Source: Karalla daura
Taxonomy: Eukaryota > Chordata > Actinopteri > Chaetodontiformes > Leiognathidae
NCBI GenBank assembly: GCA_029224185.1
Contig: CM055190.1
Coordinates: 19,608,015 to 19,672,014, forward strand
DNA: 64,000 nt
Direction: 5' to 3'
Under the pieces are notes generated by a model that had not been told where the DNA came from, did not search any database, and worked only from the letters and a program-made list of their open reading frames with translations. Each line of letters opens with the position of its first letter. Position 1 is the first letter of the stretch. A program made the translations under genes and the position numbers. Below, one piece after another: positions 47,311 through 61,442 of the stretch.

Positions 47311-50259
47311 GTGAGGAGGCCAAGCACACACACACACACACACACATGCACACACGCACACACATACACACACACAGACAGGATCCCACCCAACTCAGCG
47401 GGACGCAGCTTCCATACAGATAAACAGGACATCTAATTAAAACGTAGCTGCTGTTCTTTGCCCTTTATCACTGCCTTTTCACAGATAACATTTTGATGTG
47501 TCACCACAAATAAATAATTAATAAATCACATTCATGTCACGAAATGGAAAGCCACCAAAGTGAAACTTGAGGGGAGCGAGTGGAACAAATCATGTCACAG
47601 AATCTGTGCCTCAGACTCACACAGTCCAAATCTCTCTCCAATAGGCGTTTATTTTCAGAAACCCCCTCACCCTGGCTCCCTGTATTTAATGTTGTGCTCT
47701 GTCGCGCTTCCTCTCTATCTCTGACTCAACAAATTACCCTTTTGGCATTTGGCTTTTAATTTGTTGTAGCTAATTGATTCCTGGGGACAGATGTGTGTTT
47801 CAGTGCACATGCCTGGTGGATGTTAAACTTGATGACATTTATGTGCATCAAACGTAAAACTTAAAAGGGCATCCGTCCTTCCTAGACAAAACATGTTTTC
47901 ACTGCTATATCAGTAAGAGACCAGACAAAACAAGACCGCTTCAAGAGGAATTGTACTGTAGACAATCAACGTGTGATGGTATTTCATACATTGTCTCATT
48001 CAGACAAACATCACACTGCATAATCACATGCTCACTCACTCAGACGCACAGACACACATGCCCATTGAACCGCTGAGGTGGAAGGTGATAAACAACCAAG
48101 AAATCTAATCATCTCCCTCTGTCATATTGATTTTTGATGTTAGGGACTTTCCAGTTAAAGAATACTTCCAGTTGTAAATTGTACTGTATCACACTGAATC
48201 TTAAAATACTGCATCAATCATAATCCGGATTCCTGCACCTGCACCTACAGGAACACTAGTGACACTGAACTAAATGCTTATTTCAAAAAGCTTCCTATGA
48301 AACATTTGATGAATGTTTAGCAGGCAATATGTTCACCATCTCAGCATTTTCATTTGATCATCATTTGTTTTTAAGGTATGTGGCCATAATCCAAAATGTT
48401 TGATGGCCCAATCTGAGACTGTGACTGTGAAGAAGCCTTTAGCGGACGTTTCTTGTGAAATATGAATGTACTTAATCTTTCTCAATATCTGATTCCTTCA
48501 AGACTTTTGAAGGGCTTATACTGTATATAAACTGAGACATTTCTGGTGAAGTTTTTGCTTCCATGAAATGCTGGGTTTCAGACAACTCGAAAGTCAGAGT
48601 TTCCCAATTGAAAATGTAAATTTCCATCTTCTAAGCGTTACAGATGCTATAGGTATAACACAGCTACCTGGAACAGATGTTATTTATTGTAGCAATTTGG
48701 AAGTAAATAAAAAAAAGTGAAAGGTGGTTTTAACTTACTTAAATAAAAAGGAGAAGGACAAAGTACCCATAACAGGAAATCACTATTATACATTTTATTT
48801 TACATTTCATTATTATAGATTTAAGAAAAAAGAACAAACTACACATTATTAATGAACTATTATATATACTCATATATTATATATTCATACTAATTAATTA
48901 AACCTCATTTTAATGTATTTCATTTTTTCACTGTAATTCATTTTGCATGTACTATTCATCTTCTTTCTTATTAATTATTAATTAAGGTTAATTATTTATT
49001 TTCTTTATCTTATATATAATTAATTTTACAATTTAAGATGCATTTTAATTGATGTCATTTTAAGTGGCGTGAGACAGTTAAAAGAGGATTTCTTTATTCT
49101 CACTTTCCCAGGTCAGAGCTGCAACATTAGGTTTAATTCCAATGCACTTTTTCAAGTCGGTCAGAAAATCCCAAGTTCCAAGTCTTGAATGCAGCGAATG
49201 CAAATATGATACTCCTTTAACCATCCTAGTTCCTCTTTAAAGGGACATTGCAAAGGAATTACCCCATCCAAGTATAGCATTCAAACAAATAGTGCACTCT
49301 AGCGCCTCCCTGTTTCAAACAGGCATTGAGACTACTGTAGCTGCTGTGTGTCAAAAAGCCTCTTTGGCTAAAATCCTCCTACAGCGTCTCTGCACTGGCG
49401 AGCAGGGAAAAGGTGTTGGAGCGATTTGTCTCTTTCTGCTTTCAAGATGGCTATCTGTCATGGCGCTGGCCTGTGAACTTACCTGATAGAATATTATTTT
49501 AGGTCATAAGACACCAATGATAACGTGTATATAAATGCTGAATTTTGGGTAATAAAAAACAAAATACATTACACACTGTCCCTTAAAGTGGTGTGACCTG
49601 ACTAAAAGATGACCTCTTGTGTTTGTCTCCATTAGGTTTGTCTCGCTCAGTGTGAAGGCAGTGTCTCCTCAGCTTTGTACTGGGACTTCTGTCGCAAGGT
49701 GCTGTCTTCACCTCTTTCCTCCCTCAGAGCTAATGTGAGGAAAAGATCTCAGGAGGAGGTGGAGGCTCTGTTTCCTGAGGTGGAGGAGGAGTCGGTACAG
49801 GGAGATCTGTTGCTGCCCATTGCCTTGGAAAGGTTCGATCATGTCAATCAGGCACTCGGGGTGGACGAGAGGGATCTAGGGGATAAGGACAGCCAGCTCA
49901 ATGCTGCGTACAACTCCCAGAACGCGCTGTCTCTTGAAGATGCATACGAGGAAGAGGCAGGTCAGGAAGAGGGAGCTGCAGACACACAGGGACTAAGAGG
50001 ACGGGATGATGTCGGCCTCAGTGTGTCAAAGAGGTTTGGAGGCTTCGTCAAAGGGAGGCATGGCTACAGGAAGCTGCTCTCTCCAGGGAGATCGTACCAG
50101 AAGAGGTACGGGGGCTTCATCGGTATCCGGAAGTCAGCCCGCAAGTGGAACAACCAGAAACGTTTCAGTGAGTTCCTGAAGCAGTACCTGGGCATGAGCA
50201 CTCGGGCCACAGAGTTCAACAGCGTGTCTGAGGACCTCACCCAGCAGAACGAAGTCTAG
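47191..50259 (+). CDS. pnoc: Prepronociceptin (nociceptin/orphanin FQ precursor), 247 residues, 2 coding exons
   Basis: Exons 47191-47310 (phase 0 out, donor GTGAGG) and 49636-50259 (acceptor TCTCCATTAG). Residues 1-18 (MKTVVALLLLCLCDPGQS) form a signal peptide. Cys 20, 24, 27, 42, 46 and 59 are the six conserved cysteines of the opioid-precursor N-terminal domain. An acidic spacer follows, and then KR-delimited peptides: 174-195 (starts FGGFVKGRHGYRK), 198-214 (YGGFIGIRKSARKWNNQ, the nociceptin) and a C-terminal peptide from 217 (FSEFLKQYLGMSTR, like mammalian nociceptin II). Nociceptin is secreted from neurons and activates the Gi-coupled OPRL1 receptor. Mammalian nociceptin starts with Phe; here it starts with Tyr, while the upstream FGGF peptide starts with Phe. 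The whole precursor fits the family in order and length. Which teleost paralogue (pnoca or pnocb) is unknown. Confidence 0.96.
47311..49635. other. pnoc intron 2
   Basis: About 2.3 kb, AT-rich, with a CA-type repeat at about 47331-47376. Nothing coding seen. Confidence 0.75.
49636..50259 (+). CDS. pnoc: pnoc coding exon 2 (neuropeptides)
   Basis: Encodes residues 41-247, all bioactive peptides in one exon, as in other opioid precursors. The FGGF peptide begins at 50035 and the YGGF nociceptin spans 50107-50157. Stop TAG at 50257. Confidence 0.97.
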   Translation, partial: VCLAQCEGSVSSALYWDFCRKVLSSPLSSLRANVRKRSQEEVEALFPEVEEESVQGDLLLPIALERFDHVNQALGVDERDLGDKDSQLNAAYNSQNALSLEDAYEEEAGQEEGAADTQGLRGRDDVGLSVSKRFGGFVKGRHGYRKLLSPGRSYQKRYGGFIGIRKSARKWNNQKRFSEFLKQYLGMSTRATEFNSVSEDLTQQNEV

Positions 50260-51765
50260 CAGAATGCACCTTTAGGCCACTGACATGATTTATTTTCACT
50301 GATCTTGTTTTCTATTCCAGTCACCAACGCCAAAACTGACCTCTTGAATCGAGGCAAAGACACGAGAGGTCGACACAGATTCAGAAGTAAAATTAAATCA
50401 GATCCAAGACTCCCTTTGGAGTCCTCTTCTCCCTCCCTTTTTCTCTCCCTGTTAATCATGGTACAAACAACTTGCCCTTTAATTATCAGACCCCCTAGTT
50501 TAGCCTCACGACCAGATTAATTAGGTAGAAAATTTGGGGCCCTCAGAACAGTGTAGGGTGGACTGTGAGACTGTACAAACCACAGTATCTGCTCTGTCCA
50601 GCTCTGGGCATCCTGAGTCACGCTGAAGATTACATCTCATTTGATTAGCTGCCCAAGCCATGGATGTATTATTAGAACTGGATAGAAAGGATAGATGGAT
50701 GGAGGCAAGGCTCCTCTCATTCCTTTGAGCTTTGTTTGGGTGTGTGTGGAGACAAAAAGTAACCACTTCCTACAGTGAAGGAGCATTTCAGATAAATATG
50801 CACACACATGCCATAGATTTCCTTCTTCCCAAAGTACTTCTCTTGCCAGCTAACATCTGGTTTACCTTTGAATTATGATAAAATGACCTCATGGCTCTTC
50901 TAGTTTTACAAAATGTGATTGAACCGAATGGATCAAAATCTGATAAACTTCAGAAAGACATATCTGCAGTTTTTGCAGCCAGTTGTTTCACGTTGTCTAT
51001 GACAAAATGGTTTTTGAGCCAGTTTTGTGTCACATGATGTTGGAATTTAATTTGACAACAAGATTTGGAAAATTGGCCAAAGCAGTTCCTGAGGGCCTGG
51101 CCCGAACCTCCAGCTTCACATTGCAGATTCTTTGTCATCCCACAGTGATTTGCAGTATAATATATTACATAACAATTTAATTGAGTCTGAGATTAACTGG
51201 TATGTTTCTTTGGCCCTTCCTTTTTGCATTTCAATTTATGTGCTCATCTTAAAACATTAAAGAATCAGCATTATTAAGTCTAACAACATCACTCCATTAT
51301 ACCGCAAGTGTGCTGAATTGATTTTCAGAGGACAAAACCAATATTTTTCCATGTTTAGAGACACTGGTTAGAGTAATGTCAGCAGTGAAGTCAAGTGTAA
51401 TGTATTTGATTTGTGGTAAATGAATAAAAATCTGTGAAAACAGTTTAAAAGTCACTGATTTATCACTGTGCCAAATCAACTGCCCTAGGGCTGCTTAAGC
51501 AGGTTTCATGGAAAGTTATCCCCTACAACGCGGTGGGATGCTGAGCTAAAAACAACACAGTGGTCAATATTCCTGCACCTGCGCTACTGATCTGTCTGCT
51601 AAACCAATGTGATGTGCAAGTGAGCATCGACTGGCTCTTGTGTTTTACATTTGTGTAAAAACTTTTTTTTTTCTCTTGAAACCAACAATGGTGTGAAATG
51701 ATTTGAGAACTTGTAAATAGCTGAATTGAAAACATGTCAATAAAAATAGTTTGCTATTTCTTTTG
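50260..51765 (+). other. pnoc: pnoc 3'UTR
   Basis: Runs from the stop to about 20-25 nt past the AATAAA at 51739. An earlier AATAAA at 51423-51428 could give a shorter mRNA. No introns or other genes are evident. Confidence 0.55.
51739..51744 (+). terminator. pnoc polyA signal AATAAA
   Basis: Canonical hexamer followed within 25 nt by a GT/T-rich downstream element (TTTCTTTTGTGGCTTGT). Confidence 0.65.
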
Positions 51766-53460
<1,695 letters not shown>

Positions 53461-53474
53461 TGAGTGGTCCCGTT

Positions 53475-53745
53475 CCAAGATGGCCGCCCTGTGGCCACAC
53501 CGCTCTCGTGGGCGGCAGCATTCAATGTGGCGTTTACGTATACATGGCTGTGGGAGTGTGGACGTAACAACAGGTCGGCGTTGTTTTATTGTGAAGGGTT
53601 CAGACCGGAAGTGGCAGCGCTGGTTGCTGGTAGTTTGACCTTGGTGCTGAGGACTGCTAAACCCAAACAAGACCCTGTGTCAGATCATTCCCTACTGCCC
53701 ACTTCTGTCCTCCCAACACCACGACGTCTGGACCTGGCGGACCCT
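53475..53745 (+). promoter_or_regulatory. Candidate pdpr promoter and 5' non-coding exon
   Basis: A YY1-type element CCAAGATGGCCGCC at 53475-53488 and an ETS-type element ACCGGAAGTG at 53604-53613, with no TATA, fit a housekeeping promoter. A possible first-exon donor GACCCT|GTGAGT is at 53745/53746, to join the acceptor at 54843. The ATG within the YY1 element opens a short frame of no known likeness. Confidence 0.4.
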
Positions 53746-54229
53746 GTGAGTTCACTGCCGATGCAGATCATTGCAAAGCGCGAGATGCTAAAAGAAACTC
53801 GGTGTTGAGTGACATAGGGAAGAATAGTCAACATTAGCTGTTTCGGTAGCTGCAGGGAGCAGCCACGCTAGCCACTGGGGCTAACGACCTAAGTTTAACT
53901 CCTGGAGCACAGAAAACACACAATGTCAAGAGACTTCTGGGAGAGTTTATAAACATATAGGTTAAGTAATGCTCTTAAGCATCGAGATTAAGACTTGATA
54001 ACTGTGTAAACGGACTGGAGGCTAAAGCTAGCAGCTCTGCTAAATGCAAAGCTGCAGCTTCAAATGCTTGAGAGTATGAATTCATAAAAGTATGAATTTA
54101 GTCTCTGAAATATTCCTATGACAGCGGCAGGATTTAAGTTAATTTACTTTGATAGCCACTAAAGTGCTTAATGCTGGCTATAAAACCAAACTCTGCCTTC
54201 AGACTTGAGTCCAGTGCTATATTTCAGAA

Positions 54230-54720
54230 CTGCAACAACATATCCATTAATGGACCAATGAAATAATCGGCAACTATTCGGTTTATTTGTTTTCATTTTT
54301 GAGTAAAACTTCTTTTAAGTTCTCCGACACCTACTTCTTACTGAGTTGTGGACAAAACAAAACATGAAATATACTTAACAACACTGTTCATATTGTAGAG
54401 ACAACAATGAATCGATTAATTAACTATTAATGCACTCATAAAATATCAACAACTATATTCATGATTGATTAGTTGATTTAAGTCAAAACATTTTTGAAAA
54501 GGATTTTAAGAAATTATTAAAAAATTCCTTAATTTCAGCTCCTCGTATGTGAATATTTTCAGATTTCTGTGACATAAAATGAAATGCCATTGAGGTGGGG
54601 ACAAAAAAGGCGTTATATTTCCCTTTGTGAAACGGGCATTAAACAGGTTTTAACCCAACAACTAATTAATTTACGGTAATAAATGTTTGTTGCATTTTAT
54701 AGGCAACTAGTCAATTGACT
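54230..54720 (+). repeat. AATCGATTA-rich dispersed repeat, copy upstream of pdpr
   Basis: Contains GTGAATATTTTCAGATTTCT (54549) and GAGGTGGGGACAAAAAAGG (54594), ending in AACTAATTAATTTACGG. A second partial copy seems to precede it from 54230. Other copies are at 58780-59045, 62130-62430, 7140-7450 and, reversed, 2880-3130. Confidence 0.75.
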
Positions 54721-54854
54721 GAGAGTGTCTTTAAAAGTTTGCCTGGATGTAAAACAGCGGTGTAAAACAGTCTGCAGACAGTGCTCGACTCCTCATCACC
54801 TCACCCAGGACGGTTGAACTTAAATCCTCTCGCATGTTCTCAGGAGGCACAGCT

Positions 54855-55117
54855 ATGTGCAGCTGTGTGCGGAGCTCCAGGGCTCTGTCCCCCGTCCTGC
54901 TCCCCAGGCTGCTGCTGCCCCACGGCGGGCAGCGGGCGGCCGGCAGGAGCCTCTGGACCTCCCCGCGCTGCCTGGCTGTGAGCGGGGACTCCCAGCCGCT
55001 GCCGCTGCCCAGGCAGGCCCGGGTGGTCATCTGCGGCGGGGGCGTGGTGGGCACGTCCGTGGCCTACCACCTGGCCAAGCTGGGCTGGACCGACATCGTG
55101 CTGCTGGAGCAGGGCAG
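54855..55117 (+). CDS. pdpr: pdpr coding exon 1 (presequence and Rossmann motif)
   Basis: Acceptor TTCTCAG at 54843, then 11 nt of 5'UTR and ATG. Starts MCSCVRSSRALSPVLLPRLL and carries the dinucleotide-binding GGGVVG; very GC-rich. An upstream in-frame ATG at 54834 is intronic because the acceptor lies between the two. Donor GTGGGG. Confidence 0.9.
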
Positions 55118-57772
55118 GTGGGGTCCACTGTCGCAGTGGGTAATGTCTGGACTGATCGGACTTCGCTTTGCTAATGCCGCGCTCCCTGTTGTGTCGTCAG
55201 ACTCGGTGCAGGAACGACCAGGCTATGTGCTGGCATCATCAGCGTGGCCAAGCCTATTTCCATTGAGTGTCAAATGGCAAACTACTCAAACAGTCTTTAC
55301 CAACAGCTGGAGGAGGAGACCGGCGTCAAAACAGGTCAGCTACTGTGACATGCATTGCTTTTTTTTAACCAAAGAAAATATTGTAATTACTTTTATTATT
55401 ATGAATCATAATCATTTCAATTCAGAAAGAACGCGAGTTTGACTCCCAGTCCGAGCGGGGACTCCAAACTGCCTTTGTGTGTGTGTGTTCAGTGATCTGT
55501 CCATTCCCTGCTTTCTTTCTCCCCACATTTGACCCCCAGCATACTTTTGGGTCCAAAGCGGACTCGACAAATGAATTGATGATCACATGACCATGGGTTC
55601 CGAGCTGCTGAGTCACATAATGTGTGGTTTGTTTCGACGTTGCAGGGTATGTCAAGACAGGCTCTCTGTGTCTGGCCCAAAATCAGGATCGCTTCATCTC
55701 CCTGAAGCGTCTAGCATCTCGACTAAAGTAAGGCCCCAAAACCTCATGTTGGTAATTAGTTCTCAGCTGCTGCCTCGAGCGTCTCTGGATGATGCAGCTC
55801 TGCACATGTGAAACTCTTCTTGTACTTTTTTTGCAAAAGTGCTTAAGCACCACAAAGTTGCACAAGGACTTTGGATGCCCACTAGTTTCCAAGTCCACCC
55901 AGGAATCCTTGATTTAATTGAGGTCTCGACTCTGACTTTGACTCTCCTGGTAGCGTGATACTTGGCTGAGTCAAAAAGGCAGATTACTTCTGGGCTGAAA
56001 AGCCACATCTGCACTCATCTCTGATTGCTTCCAACATTGCTGGAAGTTTCTTCCCAAGTATCATAAATAGACATTTATTGTCCATTGCTTTTGTTTCTAG
56101 ACCTCAAGGCGTCAATCTTCATGTTTTTCCTCTACATTCCCAGGGTAATGGGAATCAGCTGTAACGTCATTAAGCCTAAAGAGGTGGCCAAACTCCACCC
56201 TCTTGTTAACATTCACGACCTGGTGGGGGCGCTCCACCTGCCCTCAGACGCTGTGGTGTCGCCACCAGATCTTAACCACGCTATGGCTGTGGCTGCTGCC
56301 GGACATGGTAAGGTGCACGTTTTGCAGCCAGGACAATAAGAACTGTCACTAAGAGCTTTGCTTCTGTGGCACCCGCTCCTCCCTCAACCCTCTCCTCCTT
56401 CATCTGCACCCAGGGGTCCAGATCCTGGAGAGAACCAGCGTCCAGCAGGTTCTGGTAGAGAAGGGCCAGGTGATGGCGGTGGAGACCGACCGGGGCTCCA
56501 TAGAGTGTGAATATTTTGTCAACTGTGCTGGACAGGTAAACCTCAGAGGGTGATTATGGGATATGATGCGGACACTAACAATAAGCCGCAGTTGACTGAA
56601 TTAACCCCATGCTTTTGTTTTGATTTTACGCAAGTGATAGTGAGATCTCGTCTGAACTAATTGGACACAGGACAAAAATTGCATAGTCACTGCTAGGGAA
56701 TCACTTGTGTATGTAGTGTAATGATGCTGCTCCTGCTGTCATCACCTAGGTTGCTATGGCAGCAGTGTGTAATGCGCTTCTCGTTCCGTCTCCCTCTGCA
56801 CAGTGGGCCTACGAACTGGGCCAGGCCAGTGAGATGAAGGTGTCTGTTCCTCTTCATGGCTGCGAACACTTCTACCTCCTCACCAAACCTCTCCAGGAGC
56901 CGCTCTCGCCCAGCATGCCAGGTTCTCACGCTTTCAACTCACCAGAAATGTGATCTTTCACCCGCCGCCAGGGCACTCCCGTCATTAATTTCCAATTGCA
57001 GTCACTTTGACTGATTCGCCGGCGAGATATGAAAGTCCGTAATTGAAAGGAGCCTCGAGATTTTAATTAGACTTGCCCAGCTTATCGAATGACGGAGCGT
57101 CTCCGGGCCCCTGTCTCGTCTCTAGTGGTGCTCGACATGGATGGAAGGATATATGCGCGGCCGTGGCAGGGAGGCCTGCTGTCCGGGGGCTTCGAGAAGA
57201 ACCCCAAACCCATCTTCACCGAGGGCCGCAACCAGCTGGAGATACAGAACATGCAGGAGGACTGGGACCACTTTGGTAATGGAGCGCCGCCTTTGATTAC
57301 CGTCCGCCGACGCCATTTCTGAATTAAGTGACAGAGTCCGAAAACTTTTCCGAGGTTTGCATGAGTGTAGACAAGTGGGACATGTCAGCTGAATCATTCG
57401 CCGGCCAGTAAAGCAGCACAGTTTCCTCCTAAAGAGTCCAAAGAGCACAGTGTCCATACGGTGCAACTGTCGCTTGTTGTTTTCAGCACATAGGCTGTGG
57501 TGAGGGCCCCGGAGCCTCAACATAACGTCTCCATCGCGTACTTGAATTATGGTGAAGTGTCTCTTGAAGTTGGGATTAGACAGTAACTTGTTACTCGACC
57601 TAGAAAAAGCTGTCTGATATGTCCTTGATTACGTAACCTTTAGTGTTAACCTTTAATGTAATGCTGTATATGGTGACTTGGCTTTTCACCTCCTCGAGAT
57701 TTACACTAAACACGTTAACCTTTGAACAGGCCTTCGGAGTTGTGGGGAGCAGCCCAACTGTCCTTCCTTTCC

Positions 57773-57859
<87 letters not shown>

Positions 57860-60800
57860 CATACAGTGCACACGGCACACATTCACACACACATCTTTTG
57901 GCCTTGGCCTTGTTCCAGTAACCTGAGATTCTTGCGTGCAGCGTGCCGTGAAGACAGCCAGGCAGCTCTGAGCTGCAGTGAGACTCGGAGAGAAAGTCAT
58001 CTGCTGCCGCTCCGGCTCCGCAGTGGCAGTCATTGTCGGCGTTCACACGACGTAACTTTCACGCAGAAAATGGAGTCGGGAAATAAACATCTCACTGGCT
58101 GCGTTTCCATCGCAGTTCTTTGAGTGTGAGTGAAAGGCATTAGATTGAACCCTGCCCTCGTCTCCTGCCAAGAGCTGTTGTATTTCCAGACGGTATGATT
58201 GGAAGGTTTCAGGCCGAGTGGGCAAACCATTCATAATGTTCAGGAGACGTGTGGCAAGAGGCAGCAGGAGCTGTCGGCTACGAACGTAAAGCGGCCTTCC
58301 TGGTCTTACCTGCAGAGCCCATGCTCAGTGCCTTGCTGAGGAGAATGCCAGGTCTGGAGTCGGCCGAGATCCATCAGCTGGTCAACTGTCCGGAGTCCTT
58401 CACCCCTGACATGCGCTGCCTGATGGGGGAGACGCCGGGGGTGTCGGGCTACTACGTCCTGGCGGGGATGAACTCCTCTGGCCTGGCCTTCGCCGGTGGA
58501 GCTGGCAAGTAAGTGTGAAAGGTGCTTTTTGTCGTGAAGGGGGGGTGAAAGGTTCTTTGACTCCAACGTTTCCTGTTGGTGTCGAGTCCCAACAGAACCG
58601 TTTATTGAATAATCTAAATGAGCTCAAACATCTGAACTTTCAACTTAAATACTTCTAAACCTAACCTAGCAAAATTAGCTTGGTTTGTCAGTTCGCTGAC
58701 ATTTTATAGTTTATTCACACCTCTGCCCATAACTTGTCCGCAGCAGAAGCCAAGTAGACTTTAATACATTTTAACTTAAACAACTAGGTGCTTAAATCAA
58801 ATAAGCAACTCGATTAATGAACTATTAATTGACTATAAACAATGTTGATAATTTATAGGTCAGTTTAAGCACTGCAAAAAAATGAGTGATCGTCAGAAAT
58901 GAAGGCAGAATTCATTTCAGCTTTGGAGACGTGAATATTTTCCAGTTTCTTTAGCCTCAGACAGAAAATTGAATGTCGTCGAGGTGAGGACAAAAACCAT
59001 TTTAATCGGGCGAAATGTAATTGTTTGTCGCAGCCTTAAAGTAATTTATGAATGTGCGTGCATGGGCTTGTTTTGTCTGAGGATGTGCTAGTGTATTTTT
59101 AAGCCAGCTCGGTTCATTTATTCCTCTCATCTCAACACACTGCAGCACAGTGAGGCCTACGTGACGCGTTGTGGGCTTTTGCTCGCAGGTATCTGGCAGA
59201 GTGGATGACCTACGGTTACCCCACTGCCAACGTCTGGCCTCTGGATGTCAAGCGCTTCGGCAACTTGCAGAGCAGCAGGACCTTCCTGCGCCACCGGGTC
59301 ATGGAAGTTGTGCGTGAGTGATGAACGCTTGCTACAGATTCAGAAATGGAAAGACCAAAAAAAAATCCACCCTGGTTCATCTGAGGCTGATATGATGTGT
59401 GAATTTGTCTGGGCCAGACAAGCGATTGTTTTCCTTCATGCAGTAGCCTGTCTGAATCTGTGCCTCCAGCCCTGCTGTACGAACTGAAGGTACCTCGATG
59501 GGACTTCCAGACGGGCCGTCAGCTGCGGACCAGTCCTCTCTACGACCGTCTGGACACGCAGGGAGCTCGCTGGATGGAGAAACATGGCTTTGAGAGGCCA
59601 AAATACTTTGTTCCTCCAGGGAAAGGTGCAGACCCTCAACATTCTCCTCTCTCTCTGTGTTACTAAAGCAAGATGTCAGTGGACTTCTTTAGATCGGCGT
59701 CACATGACTGAGAATAGCAGACTCCTTGCACAAGATGTTTCCTGAGAGGAAGTTGCAGTATACCAGCCGTTGTGTATCCTGAATGCCTGCTTGTGTGTGT
59801 GTGCGTGTGCAGATCTGTTGTCCCTGGACCAGAGCAAGACCTTCTACAAGCCCGACTGGTTCGACATCGTTGGAGCGGAAGTGAAATGCTGCAAAGAGGC
59901 CGTCTGTGTCATCGACATGTCCTCCTTCACCAAGTTTGAACTGACTGTGAGTCCCTCAGTCTGAAAGGTTCAATCTGCCGATCGGAAAACTGCTCTGTGA
60001 GCTCAGATTTATTCCAGCACAGTCTTTAACAGGCCACCGTGTGGCATTCTGTGTCCACTTGGAGCTACTGTTGATGCTACAGTGATGCAGTCATTGTTCG
60101 TAAAGTGAACGAGCTCCCGCCCTCTGCTCTCCCAGTCCTCAGGGGACCAGGCCCTGGACCTGCTGCAGCACCTGTGCGCCAACGACCTGGACGTTCCCGT
60201 CGGCCACATCGTGCACACCGGCATGCTGAACGAGAGGGGAGGCTACGAGAACGACTGCAGCGTGGTCCGCCTCAGCAAGAACAGGTTGGAGGGGGGGGTG
60301 GTGGACCCTCTGTGGCAGGATGCCAAGGCTGTGAGGTAACCATCAGAGAGAAGAACTGACATGTCGCTCCGCTCCCCAGCTTCTTCATCGTGTCTCCGAC
60401 AGACCAGCAGGTCCACTGTTGGTCTTGGATAAAGAGACACATGCCCAGTGACCCACACCTTCACTTGGAGGACGTCAGCTGGAAGTACACCGGTATGTGA
60501 GACGAGGCACACGAGGCTCTAATATTCACTCTCGTGCCTGAACAGAGTTATTTAACAGACCCCAATTGGAGTTTGATGTGAGCAGATTCGGGCTCTATAG
60601 GGAGAAGACTGTTAATTGTCTAAAGATGACGTCCTTGGAACCTAATTACCTCAGCTGTCTGGAGTGTGAGCAGCACTCCCGCTAGTTTCTATTTTACGTA
60701 CGTGGGACACCAGGTGACGATCTCGATTCCGAAACTGCACCCCGACGAGACGGTCCATGCAGCTGCTGCATGGACCCCCCCCCCCCCTCCCCCGCTCCAC

Positions 60801-61397
60801 TGCCATCGCCACGGCAACCTGCCGCTCTGCCACCATCGCCATGGCAACCTCGATTCAAGGTTCCATGCAGCTGGTGGAGCAGGGCAGGTGGCAGGAGTAG
60901 TGCTCACTTTCAAGGCGTGATTTCTCCTCTGATTCCGGCTCCGTGCCTGGAGGCCAGACGGATGAACATAGATGCTGTGGACAGATTGTGACATTCCTAC
61001 GCCAGTGTTTTCACCCAGTTCTGCACCCACAGCCCTGAATCTGATCGGACCCCGCGCGATGGACGTCCTGGCCGAGCTGTCGTACGTTTCCATGACGCCC
61101 GACCACTTCCCCTCCATGTTCTGCAAGGTAGGAAGTGAAAGCCGGTCGCAGTCGGCGTTTTAATGGGTGCCCCACGTCGGCTCCATCGACGCCGCTGCGT
61201 AAAGGCGGCATGGCAATGAATAATAAAGGCCTGAGATGAAATAGTAATATTGCCCTCGGGCTTATTGATGCCGCGCTGTCGTGCCAAGTGAGGCGAGAGC
61301 CGCCCCTCGCGCGGGACGAGCTGCAGAGGAAACGAGCTCTGACTGCAGGAGGAGCTGCTGCTTCGGAAAGTTTGCACATGTGGACAGAAGCCGACTT

Positions 61398-61442
<45 letters not shown>

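Noticed and set aside
54834..54854. Upstream in-frame ATG (MFSGGTA) before the pdpr start
   Set aside because: It lies across the splice acceptor TTCTCAG, so it is intronic in the spliced mRNA if that acceptor is used.
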